Assembly (NCBI GenBank): GCA_035301485.1
Contig: DATGUF010000011.1
Coordinates: forward strand, 62,001 to 126,000
Reading direction: 5' to 3'
DNA: 64,000 nucleotides
DNA from: CALEAR01 sp035301485
GTDB taxonomy: Bacteria; Pseudomonadota; Gammaproteobacteria; Pseudomonadales; Alcanivoracaceae
In this document: one piece after another, positions 8,384 through 16,447 of the stretch
How the letters are laid out: every line of letters starts with the position of its first letter
Position numbering within the stretch: position 1 is the first letter of the stretch
Notes under the pieces: generated by a model
What the model was told of the DNA's origin: nothing
The model's input: only the letters and a program-made list of their open reading frames with translations
Databases searched by the model: none
Made by a program: the position numbers and the translations under genes

Positions 8384-9337
8384 TTGTCTACTCAGCCTCG
8401 AAAATGGACCCGTCTCGGCTTTGCTAGCTTGGTAGCAGTATTAGCCGTTATCTCATCTTTGTTTTCCCTCATGGCTTATGCTGAAAAAGATGTTTCTGTT
8501 GAAGTGGATGAAAAGTTACGTTCAGTAAGCCCTCTTATTGCCGAGCGTAGAGTGACGGACCTACGTTCACATATTCAATTGATGTTTGAATCACCACACG
8601 CTGTAGAGAGCGACCCGCGCACACCAGCAGGGCGAGCCAAAGAAGCAAACGGAAACTACTGCTTTGCTTGTCACGGCGAAAGTTTTGAGCATTTTTTTAG
8701 AGTTGGTGACGATGTATCGGCTACCACTGTGAACAACACCTGCTTGGGCTGCCATAGCGGTGGTGATCGCATGCATTGGAGCGGCGGGCCGCATGAAGTG
8801 AATGATATGGCATGTGTCGACTGCCATAGCATGCATAGTAAAAATGAACGCTTGCTGCGCACCAGTTCGCAACTAGACCTTTGTTCAAGTTGCCATTTAG
8901 AACGACGTTCAGATTTCAATCGTCCTTTCCACCACCCCGTGAAAGAGGGGCAAATGGTGTGTACGGATTGTCATAACCCGCACGGCACTACTTCACCCAC
9001 TTTGCTGCGTGGTAGTGATGTGAATGAAACCTGTTATAGCTGCCACGCCGAGCATCGCGGCCCCTTCTTGTGGGATCACGAACCGGTGCGTGAAGCATGC
9101 ATTAATTGTCATAACCCGCATGGCTCAGTAAACCCAGCCATGTTGGAAGCACGTCCTGCGCAACTGTGTCAAACCTGTCATATCACCGATTCAGGACACC
9201 CAGGTGAGCTCATGGATCATCGAGCTAGCGCGCGCCCAAGCTTTGGGGAAGCAATGCAAGTGGGTAAGGGCTGTGTGAACTGTCACTCGCAGGTGCACGG
9301 TTCAAACCACCCAGGCGGAATGTTCTTCCGTAAATAG
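8384..9337 (+). CDS. mtrA: MtrA/DmsE-like periplasmic multihaem cytochrome c (nine CXXCH)
   Basis: This protein carries electrons across the periplasm and into the outer-membrane barrel MtrB. Its 317 residues begin with a signal sequence or membrane anchor ending near LMAYA (about residue 33), then nine CXXCH haem sites between about residues 93 and 300 (CFACH, CLGCH, CVDCH, CSSCH, CTDCH, CYSCH, CINCH, CQTCH, CVNCH). Family members normally carry ten. The CxxCHNPHG repeats are typical of MtrA/DmsE. The start is TTG 8384, with AAGGAG at 8371-8376 seven bases upstream; no ATG fits. mtrB follows after 31 bases. Confidence 0.9.
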   Translation: MSTQPRKWTRLGFASLVAVLAVISSLFSLMAYAEKDVSVEVDEKLRSVSPLIAERRVTDLRSHIQLMFESPHAVESDPRTPAGRAKEANGNYCFACHGESFEHFFRVGDDVSATTVNNTCLGCHSGGDRMHWSGGPHEVNDMACVDCHSMHSKNERLLRTSSQLDLCSSCHLERRSDFNRPFHHPVKEGQMVCTDCHNPHGTTSPTLLRGSDVNETCYSCHAEHRGPFLWDHEPVREACINCHNPHGSVNPAMLEARPAQLCQTCHITDSGHPGELMDHRASARPSFGEAMQVGKGCVNCHSQVHGSNHPGGMFFRK

Positions 9338-9368
9338 GGGTTTGGGGTAAAGGGATGGAGTGTAGAAC

Positions 9369-11378
9369 ATGCAAAACAATAATAAGACATTCAAACAGCT
9401 CTTGGTGTTTGCATTACTAGGAGGCGCTGGCACAACAGGGGTTTGGGCATCCACCCCTTATTCCACAGCCATACCGCCAGGCCCAGAAGAGCAAAGCATT
9501 GGTTTAGATGCTTTGTACCTTAGTAAAGATGGGGCGCGAAGCGGGCGTTATAGTTGGCCGGTGGATAAAGGCGATCACTATCGTTTGAACCTGAATTTAA
9601 TGTACAAAGATGCCGCGCAAGATAACCGTTATAGCCATTTTATTATTCGTGGCTTAAATTCAGATACGCAGTACTTTAAAGCGCGCGTGGGGGAACAAGG
9701 TAATTACAGTACAGCTATTGAATACCATGAACGTCCCCTCTATCAAAATTATGGATTGACGTCCCCGCTGAGAGGCTCTGGGTTAACACTGCCTAATTTG
9801 GCTGTGGGTGAGCAATACAGCGATAAACTAACCACGTGGGATATCGATCAAAAGCGTGAAACGGTTCGCATTAGCGGGCAAAAAGTATTGAACAAGCAAT
9901 GGCGCATGAATGTGCTGTTAAACCGTGAGGATAAAGCTGGCCGGCGCCTCCAAGGATACGGCTCTTGGTTTAACCGTATAGGCTTTCAAATGCCGGCCCC
10001 CATTAATCAGCGCACAGATCAAGCAGGTGTAACCCTTGAATATGCAGGCCCTAAGCTACAAGGTCGCATGGGCTACAACATCTCTGAATTCAAGCAAATG
10101 GGCGATAATTACTTCCTCGCTGATGATGTGAGCGCTATTGGCTCAACACGCCACTTATCGCTGGCGCCAAGTAGCACGTATCAGCAGTTAACGGGAAGCT
10201 TGGGCTATAGCGCCTCAGATACCACGAGAATTAGCACAGAATTGGATCTTGGCCGTGCACGCCAAGATGATAGCTTTATTCATGATCCAGTTTACCTCGC
10301 GCAACTGAATGCGCTCGATACCGACGCGTTAAATGCCAAAATGGATACCATTCGCTTTGGCGTGCGTTTAACTGAGCGCTTAAGCCCTACCACTACAGTG
10401 CGGGTGAATTATCGCTTAGATGACCGCAACACACGTACTAGCCAACACCAGGATATTTTGAGCGAGTTCGGGAACCTGCGTAGTACTAGGCCGGTGGATT
10501 TACGCCGTCAAACCATGGGGTTGGATGGTAATACACGAGTGTTTGGTAATTCTACGTTGTGGTTGGGTGTGAAGCATGTGGATACCGCACGAAAATATTC
10601 GAGCCGCAGCAGCACTTACGAAACAACTGGGCATGGTCGTTTACGCACGCGCTTTACTCCTAAGCTAAGCACAGGCTTGCAAGTGAGTTATAGCGAACGT
10701 GTGGGCAGTACTTACGATGACACTTTAACTAATAACAATGAAGCACTACGAAAATACCACCAAGCCAGTGTGGATCGTACGCGTGCTAAAGGTACTGTTA
10801 CTTGGAATGCCATGGAACAGTTGGCGCTTGGTTTTGAAGCCAGTTGGCGTGAAGACGATTACCGTAAATCGGAGCTTGGCCTGCAAGAAGATGAACGTAT
10901 TGCAGGCACCATTACAGCAGACTATTTCCCTTCGCAGCGTTTGTCAGGCTATCTCTTTGCCACTTATGAAGATGGTGAGCGTACCCAAGCGGGTAGAGCA
11001 GAGCAGCTAACGCACAAGATGGATACCTACACCTTAGGAGTGGGCGGTAAAGGCAAGCTGACCAAAGATGGGCGTTGGAGCCTTGGTGGCGATTTGATGT
11101 ATATCACCAGCGATATTGATATCAGCGCTCGCTCTGGCAACGATTACCCCACGCTAAAATCCACGTTACGCGAAGCACATATCTACGGTGATTGGGAACC
11201 AAACGACAGAACCACTCTTAGCCTTGGTTACATTGTGCATCGCTATAAAGAAGCCGATTGGGCCTTAGGATATAACTCCATTCGCCAAGGAGGAAGTGGA
11301 GACTATTGGTTAATGGGAGCAGAGGAGTTCGATCAAACAGTGCACATTATCATGGGTAGCGTAAAACACCGTTTTTAA
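9369..11378 (+). CDS. mtrB: MtrB/PioB-family outer-membrane beta-barrel protein
   Basis: MtrB is the porin-like sheath that holds MtrA across the outer membrane so that electrons reach the surface cytochrome. The 669-residue protein has a Sec signal ending near GVWA (residue 27). The rest alternates polar and hydrophobic residues, with many Tyr/Arg/Asp-rich strands, and ends in KHRF with the terminal Phe expected of outer-membrane barrels. There is no CxxCH. The length is close to the usual 650-700. The start is supported by GGAG at 9357-9360. Its position between mtrA and mtrC secures the call. Confidence 0.88.
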   Translation: MQNNNKTFKQLLVFALLGGAGTTGVWASTPYSTAIPPGPEEQSIGLDALYLSKDGARSGRYSWPVDKGDHYRLNLNLMYKDAAQDNRYSHFIIRGLNSDTQYFKARVGEQGNYSTAIEYHERPLYQNYGLTSPLRGSGLTLPNLAVGEQYSDKLTTWDIDQKRETVRISGQKVLNKQWRMNVLLNREDKAGRRLQGYGSWFNRIGFQMPAPINQRTDQAGVTLEYAGPKLQGRMGYNISEFKQMGDNYFLADDVSAIGSTRHLSLAPSSTYQQLTGSLGYSASDTTRISTELDLGRARQDDSFIHDPVYLAQLNALDTDALNAKMDTIRFGVRLTERLSPTTTVRVNYRLDDRNTRTSQHQDILSEFGNLRSTRPVDLRRQTMGLDGNTRVFGNSTLWLGVKHVDTARKYSSRSSTYETTGHGRLRTRFTPKLSTGLQVSYSERVGSTYDDTLTNNNEALRKYHQASVDRTRAKGTVTWNAMEQLALGFEASWREDDYRKSELGLQEDERIAGTITADYFPSQRLSGYLFATYEDGERTQAGRAEQLTHKMDTYTLGVGGKGKLTKDGRWSLGGDLMYITSDIDISARSGNDYPTLKSTLREAHIYGDWEPNDRTTLSLGYIVHRYKEADWALGYNSIRQGGSGDYWLMGAEEFDQTVHIIMGSVKHRF

Positions 11379-11422
11379 TAGAAAAGTGTACTGGTAAGAA
11401 TAATTAAAAAGGAGAAAGTGCC

Positions 11423-14400
11423 ATGTCACCAACCAGAAAAAAATTGCGCCTTTGGTGGCCGCTGGCCATTACATTGGCCACACTTTTTTTAAGTGGTTGT
11501 TTTAATTCAGATAGCGACGAACGGGGCGTTGCTGATAGTTCCAAGGGTGCACAGTTTCACGGTGCCGAATGGGCCACCATCAAAAACCTCGACCCTCGTG
11601 GTGAGCAGTGTATTGATTGTCATGGTAAAAATGCCGACATGGCACCCTTTAGTGGGGGTGTTGCGCATAATATTGGGCTGAAAAATTTGGATACCGCCGC
11701 TAGCCTCGGTGTGGAAGGTATCGAAATTACAAAGGTTGTGGTGAATGAGGAGACAGGTGATGTAACCGTTACCCTTAACCAAGCTATGCCAGTGGGCGCT
11801 AATTTTGGTTTAACGTTTGCCAAATTAGCCCCCCGTGTCATTCATAACCGTGGCCACGACTGGCAGAACTATTTCGCCAGTTCCGATCTTGCTTTTGGTG
11901 AAAGACGCAAAGCAGGCCAAGGCATCGAAATGATGCTAGAGGGCGGCGGTGCGCAGCCATTGCTAGTGCCAGACCCTGTTGTTAGCGGCAATACAATTAC
12001 CTTCAATATGGGCGATGGTGCTAACAGAAGTTGGGGTGAACACAGCTTTACGGTTAAATCTGCCTATGAGGGCGATACAGATTTTTATGAGTACACGGAT
12101 GTTTTGGGCACAAAGGTAGCAGATACAGATTTAGCTAGGCATATTTATTGTGATGCAGCTGCTCAAACCACCAGTGTAGGGCGCGGCGAAGATGCGGTAG
12201 CTTATAACTCTGGCGCAAACCAAATAGCGGCAAACAATGGTGAACTTCCTGTTTGTTGGTGGCCTGATGGCACACACTTACCTGCTGGTGTGTTTGTTAC
12301 CGATCAGAATGAACTCGTGGTCGCGTATCAAGAAGATTACACCCATCGTCTAGCGTTAATTATCAACGGTCAACCAGGCCATAACGTTTGGTATGACTTC
12401 GTGCCTAGCGTTGCAAGTGGCAAAAAAACGGCTAGCCAATTAAACCCTACAAGTATTGACGAAGATGCAGATGGTAATCCAATCAGCCCCTCAATGAGTG
12501 TAGGTTTTAAAGCAGAAAGCTATATAAGTAGTGATGGTCGGGTGAATCCTAATGCCTACAAAGTAGCTGAAGGTAATGCGGCGCCCGACTCAGTGGGTGA
12601 CGGCGCTATTACTTCTACCTTGCACCAACAACTTCCAGCTGCACGCGATGTGGTTGATGTGCAAAGCTGTAATTCCTGTCATGACTCTTTATCTATGCAC
12701 GGTGGTAGCCGTTCGCAAACTCAAACCTGTGTAACCTGCCACAACCCAGGTAACTTACAAGCTAGCTCAGGCCGTAGTATGGACTTTAAAGTGTTGATTC
12801 ACCGTATTCACCGTGGTGCAAATTTACCCAGTGAATTAGCAGACATTAAAGAGCACATGGGAGGTGACCAAACACTCCTCTCCACGGCTGCTACAGATTT
12901 TACTAAGGTTCGTTTCCCTCAAGGCTCTAGACCAGGCAACCCTGAAGGTATTACTAACTGTGTTAAATGCCACATGGGTACTGACACCAAAGAGCTTGTG
13001 CAAGGTCTTGCGAGCGAGTTGGGTTCTGGTGCAGACTTTAAAGTGCAAGAAGAACTCAAACTGGCAAAAGTCACCCCACAAGGCGACAACTGGTTAGCGG
13101 TGCGTAACGTGAATGCTTGCCAAGCTTGCCATGACAGTAACGTTTGGATTGCAAACGGGTCGATTAATGGTGATAACAAATATCGTACGGGTAATTCTGC
13201 TGACAAAGATCCAGCTGACCACGGCACTTATCAACTTGATAAGTACATGCCCTTCTACGGAGAGAGTTACTTAGATATTGGGTACAAGTGGTTAGGTAAA
13301 AAACATACTAAAAACCAAGACGCTGGCTGGGTGCATAACACGCAAGTTCCTAGCGATGGTGGGAGATTTACCTGCGGCTCTGGCGGTGGTTGTCATGGCA
13401 ATAACTCCATTGATGGATTGAACGTAGTAAATGTGGGTAACCCCTTCGTTGATACAGGGCGCGGGTTCACCAATGCGATTCAAGATGTTCACCTACGCCT
13501 TACACGTGACTTCATCATCGCTGAGCGCTTCGGTATTAAAGTCAATAATGTGAGCGTTGATGCAGCGGGCTTCCATGTGAAAGCCGGGCTTATTGATAAG
13601 AAACACGGTACGCCTATTGTGGATCCAAACAATTACTCGGATCCTAGTCTAGGTAACTTATCTTTCACAGCAAACGCCATGTTTGGCTGGATGGCTAATG
13701 GCTCACCGGATTACAATCAATCTGCCGGTGGTGGTTTTGGTTCAAGTATTGATGGAGTAAACAGTACTAGTGGTGGTCAACCCGGTGCTCCTGCAGGCCT
13801 TAAAGCACTAACATTTGATTCATCTGGTGAAGGATCGTTAACCATTACTTGGGATGAAATTAATGCCGCTAGTGGCAATAGCTACGACTTCAACAAGGAT
13901 TTCGATAAAGCCACTAGCTTTGGTACGGTAGCCATTAACGCAAGTTTGACGGCGGACGGGAAAGCATACCGCCTTCGCTCAGTCAACCGAGACTTTAGTT
14001 TTGCTACTGGCATGCTAGCTGAGGGTGAAGTAGCACGCCGCCAGGTAGTTGATTTCAGTGCGGGCTCTGGCATAGATGAAAACCGCGACCGCTATGCAGG
14101 CTGGGATAAAGAGCATGGTGCTAACACCCAATCTTGCTCTAGCTGTCACTTGAAGTTCGATATGCATGGGCCAACGGTGTCGAATAACACTCAGATGTGT
14201 GTCATGTGCCACAACCCGAACCTTACCGATATACGTGCACGCAACGATGAAGGTACGGTGGCACTTGGTAATGATGGCCAATATGAAGAGTCTGAAGACT
14301 TTAAACGCCTCATTCATGCAGCTCACGCATCGGGCGCTGGCTTCCGTATCGATCCATTACAGACGCGTGCAAATGAACGCCCTAGCCCTGAAGGCGAGAG

Positions 14401-14797
14401 TGTTGCTGGCCACAGCTTCCCTGGCGTATTAAGCAACTGTAAGGCGTGCCATATTGAAACCGAGCCTGGCAGCAATAAATGGACCTTTGAACTAGATCAA
14501 CTGCCCGAAGGCCTGATTGGTTCAACCGCCATTACTGGCGATTGGGCAGTGGCGGGGTTCAATCCAAAAGGCGGCCAACACAATCTCGATAACCACCTAA
14601 AAATGAGCCCCATCGCTTCGGTATGTAGTTCGTGCCACGATGCGGGTTACAAAACTGGCGATGGCCGTATGAATGAAAACATTATTGACGGCGGCCCGTA
14701 TGTCGGTTCGCACTGGTGGGTAATGGGAGGTATCGCTCCAGGTGTTGTGCCTGAAGGCGCGGCGCCGAAGAGCACCAAACATCAATCAGGTAAATAG
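11423..14797 (+). CDS. mtrC: OmcA/MtrC-family outer-membrane multihaem cytochrome lipoprotein
   Basis: This surface cytochrome passes electrons from MtrAB to outside acceptors such as metal oxides or shuttles. A lipoprotein signal with lipobox LSGC puts the lipidated Cys at residue 26. Haem sites are CXXCH at Cys 63, 416, 436, 513, 566, 905, 926, 1006 and 1068, plus an unusual CX5CH at Cys651/Cys657/His658. The total is ten only if CX5CH binds haem. The layout is one N-terminal site, a cluster of five and a cluster of four, not the usual five plus five. At 1124 residues it is much longer than Shewanella MtrC (about 670) or OmcA (about 735). AAGGAG at 11409-11414 supports the start. Confidence 0.9.
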   Translation: MSPTRKKLRLWWPLAITLATLFLSGCFNSDSDERGVADSSKGAQFHGAEWATIKNLDPRGEQCIDCHGKNADMAPFSGGVAHNIGLKNLDTAASLGVEGIEITKVVVNEETGDVTVTLNQAMPVGANFGLTFAKLAPRVIHNRGHDWQNYFASSDLAFGERRKAGQGIEMMLEGGGAQPLLVPDPVVSGNTITFNMGDGANRSWGEHSFTVKSAYEGDTDFYEYTDVLGTKVADTDLARHIYCDAAAQTTSVGRGEDAVAYNSGANQIAANNGELPVCWWPDGTHLPAGVFVTDQNELVVAYQEDYTHRLALIINGQPGHNVWYDFVPSVASGKKTASQLNPTSIDEDADGNPISPSMSVGFKAESYISSDGRVNPNAYKVAEGNAAPDSVGDGAITSTLHQQLPAARDVVDVQSCNSCHDSLSMHGGSRSQTQTCVTCHNPGNLQASSGRSMDFKVLIHRIHRGANLPSELADIKEHMGGDQTLLSTAATDFTKVRFPQGSRPGNPEGITNCVKCHMGTDTKELVQGLASELGSGADFKVQEELKLAKVTPQGDNWLAVRNVNACQACHDSNVWIANGSINGDNKYRTGNSADKDPADHGTYQLDKYMPFYGESYLDIGYKWLGKKHTKNQDAGWVHNTQVPSDGGRFTCGSGGGCHGNNSIDGLNVVNVGNPFVDTGRGFTNAIQDVHLRLTRDFIIAERFGIKVNNVSVDAAGFHVKAGLIDKKHGTPIVDPNNYSDPSLGNLSFTANAMFGWMANGSPDYNQSAGGGFGSSIDGVNSTSGGQPGAPAGLKALTFDSSGEGSLTITWDEINAASGNSYDFNKDFDKATSFGTVAINASLTADGKAYRLRSVNRDFSFATGMLAEGEVARRQVVDFSAGSGIDENRDRYAGWDKEHGANTQSCSSCHLKFDMHGPTVSNNTQMCVMCHNPNLTDIRARNDEGTVALGNDGQYEESEDFKRLIHAAHASGAGFRIDPLQTRANERPSPEGESVAGHSFPGVLSNCKACHIETEPGSNKWTFELDQLPEGLIGSTAITGDWAVAGFNPKGGQHNLDNHLKMSPIASVCSSCHDAGYKTGDGRMNENIIDGGPYVGSHWWVMGGIAPGVVPEGAAPKSTKHQSGK

Positions 14798-14809
14798 AAA
14801 GTAGTATTA

Positions 14810-14848
14810 AGCCACCCTGTGAGCAATAGCTTGCAGGGTGGCTTTTTT
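14810..14848 (+). terminator. Rho-independent terminator after mtrC
   Basis: GCCACCCTG (14811-14819) pairs with CAGGGTGGC (14834-14842) across a 14-base loop, followed by six T. It lies 13 bases after the mtrC stop and probably ends the mtrABC transcript. Confidence 0.9.
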
Positions 14849-15010
14849 GTGCCTTTCATTCACGTAACCCTAATTTATTAACTTAGATTAAGGCATCACC
14901 ACCTTGCCGTTGAGCTTTACTAATGGCCTCTACACAATGGCGCAATGAAACTGGCTTGTAGCATTAGAGTGATACAAGCATGCACAAAAAAGCTAAATAT
15001 AGAGGCAAGC

Positions 15011-15406
15011 ATGAGCTATATAGCACTGAAGCACGCCCATATGGGGTTGGCTTATTTAACGGTAATTTTATTTATTTTTCGTGGCCTGCATCGTTTAGTG
15101 CCTACTTCTAGTACAGCAAGCCTAAGCCAGCGAGTGTTTGATTATGTGAGCTATGCGGTGGATATCCCGCTGCTTGTATTGGGTTTAATGCTGTTGAGTA
15201 CCTTGCAGATTAATCCTGCCATTACTCCTTGGATAGGAACAAAGTTAGTGTGGCTGGTGGTTTATATTGTATTAGGGGTGTTCGCCTATCGGCCTGTGCT
15301 GTCCAAGCGTGCTCGCTGGTTGTGTTTTGGTTTAGCTATACTTTGCTGGGTGATGATGTTCACCACGGCCAAAACTCATCTACCATTTTGGCAGTGGTTA
15401 ACATAA
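15011..15406 (+). CDS. SirB2-family small inner-membrane protein
   Basis: This is a 131-residue protein with four hydrophobic segments. The N terminus (SYIALKHAHMGLAYLTV) and the RGLHRL element match the SirB/SirB2 family, whose members are small inner-membrane proteins of unknown biochemical role (named from regulation of invasion genes in Salmonella). The ATG at 15011 was chosen over an in-frame upstream start at 14945 because the family begins here and a GAGGC sequence lies just before it. A deaminase gene follows after 13 bases, suggesting an operon. Confidence 0.8.
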   Translation: MSYIALKHAHMGLAYLTVILFIFRGLHRLVPTSSTASLSQRVFDYVSYAVDIPLLVLGLMLLSTLQINPAITPWIGTKLVWLVVYIVLGVFAYRPVLSKRARWLCFGLAILCWVMMFTTAKTHLPFWQWLT

Positions 15407-15419
15407 ATGAGGAATAAAT

Positions 15420-15899
15420 ATGATAGCAAACAGTGAATACTCTTATTTGGAACGCTGCATTGAATTAGCAGAAGAAGCGCTAGAGGCAGGGGATGAGCCT
15501 TTTGGTTCTGTGTTGGTGGGCGCAGATGGAAAGGTGCTAGCAGAAGACCGTAATCGCATTGCAGGCGGCGACAGCACTCGGCATCCGGAGTTTGAACTAG
15601 CGCGCTGGGCGGCCGCACATTTAACAGAGGAAGAGCGCGCAGCAGCCACCGTTTATACTTCTGGTGAACACTGCCCTATGTGCGCAGCGGCCCACGGCTG
15701 GGTGGGGCTAGGGCGCATTGTTTATATTAGCTCAGCCGAACAGTTAGCGGCGTGGCATAAAGAATTAGGGGTACCAGAAGGGCCAGTGGCCATGCTGCCT
15801 ATTGCGTCTGTTGCACCTAAGGTAACAGTAGTGGGGCCAGTCGCTTCGTTAAGCGAAAAGGTAAAAGCATTACATTACCGCCGACATCAAAATCGCTAA
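15420..15899 (+). CDS. Nucleoside/cytidine deaminase-fold protein
   Basis: This 159-residue member of the zinc-dependent deaminase superfamily contains the metal and catalytic motif HPEFE (where HAE is more common) and the zinc pair HCPMC in SGEHCPMCAAAHGW. The HPE variant together with VYTSGEHCPMC looks like a recognisable subgroup annotated as nucleoside deaminase in Pseudomonas relatives, so it is not evidence of loss of activity. The substrate (guanine, cytosine or a nucleoside) is not determinable. It is likely co-transcribed with the sirB2-like gene. Confidence 0.82.
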   Translation: MIANSEYSYLERCIELAEEALEAGDEPFGSVLVGADGKVLAEDRNRIAGGDSTRHPEFELARWAAAHLTEEERAAATVYTSGEHCPMCAAAHGWVGLGRIVYISSAEQLAAWHKELGVPEGPVAMLPIASVAPKVTVVGPVASLSEKVKALHYRRHQNR

Positions 15900-15970
15900 C
15901 TTCTGGCGTATTTGGCCTTACTGGTGCATGCTGAAGGAGCAGAACAGCAAAAATAAAAGAGAGGTACACG

Positions 15971-16207
15971 ATGACGAACAGATCCTCAATACGAATGACA
16001 AACTTGTTCCGGCAGCTGGGGCTAGATGCTAGCCCAGAAGGCATTGAAAAGTTCATTGCCGAGAACAAATTAAAATGCGGCGAGAGCTTAGCGAAAGCAG
16101 AGTTTTGGAATGATTCACAACGCCAATTATTGGACGAGTGGCTCCATTCCGACGGTGAATGGTCGCTCATTGTAGACCAACTCAGTGAAGCTCTACGCGA
16201 AGAATAA
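15971..16207 (+). CDS. DUF2789 domain protein
   Basis: This is a 78-residue, probably cytoplasmic, helical protein. The pattern NLFRQLGLDASPEGIEKFI, then AEFWNDSQRQLLDEWLHSD, matches the DUF2789 family, small proteins of unknown function found next to metabolic genes in gammaproteobacteria. An internal ATG eight codons in is an alternative start. It lies 71 bases after the deaminase gene. No function is claimed. Confidence 0.75.
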   Translation: MTNRSSIRMTNLFRQLGLDASPEGIEKFIAENKLKCGESLAKAEFWNDSQRQLLDEWLHSDGEWSLIVDQLSEALREE

Positions 16208-16384
16208 GCCTTTCCTTATGGAGCCAATCAGGTGAGCGAAGGTTTTTTAGGCTTGCCTAGTTGGCTCGCGCTTACCTTGAGCCTTGTTTTTACGCCCAGT
16301 ATCTGTCTTCATTCCAGCGCAATACGGTAAAATATTTTATCTAGGTTTCTTGACTTGATACCTCATTGTGCTACTTTACGCACA

Positions 16385-16399
16385 TGAGAATCATTTTCA
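16385..16399 (+). promoter_or_regulatory. Fur box upstream of the iron transporter
   Basis: TGAGAAT-C-ATTTTCA is a 7-1-7 inverted repeat close to the Fur consensus TGATAAT-N-ATTATCA (two of 14 arm positions differ). It sits about 50 bases before the predicted fbpA start. Repression by Fur with ferrous iron is the expected control for an iron(III) uptake operon. Confidence 0.75.
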
Positions 16400-16412
16400 T
16401 TAACCAAGTTAG

Positions 16413-16431
16413 ACCACAGTTTTACTGTGGT
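16413..16431 (+). repeat. Perfect 7-bp hairpin in the fbpA leader
   Basis: ACCACAG (16413-16419) and CTGTGGT (16425-16431) are separated by TTTTA. It lies between the Fur box and the ribosome binding site AAGGA (16436-16440). It could be an mRNA stem-loop that stabilises the message or a second regulator site. No T-run follows. Confidence 0.45.
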
Positions 16432-16447
16432 TGAAAAGGATAAGTAC

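Noticed and set aside
15583..15600. HPE instead of HAE in the nucleoside deaminase as a sign of inactivity
   Set aside because: The surrounding pattern (HPEFE and SGEHCPMC) looks like a recognised subgroup, and the metal-binding His and Cys residues and the catalytic Glu are all present.
16221..16267. GAGCCAA...TTGGCTC inverted repeat downstream of the DUF2789 gene as a terminator
   Set aside because: The arms are 33 bases apart and no T-run follows the right arm.
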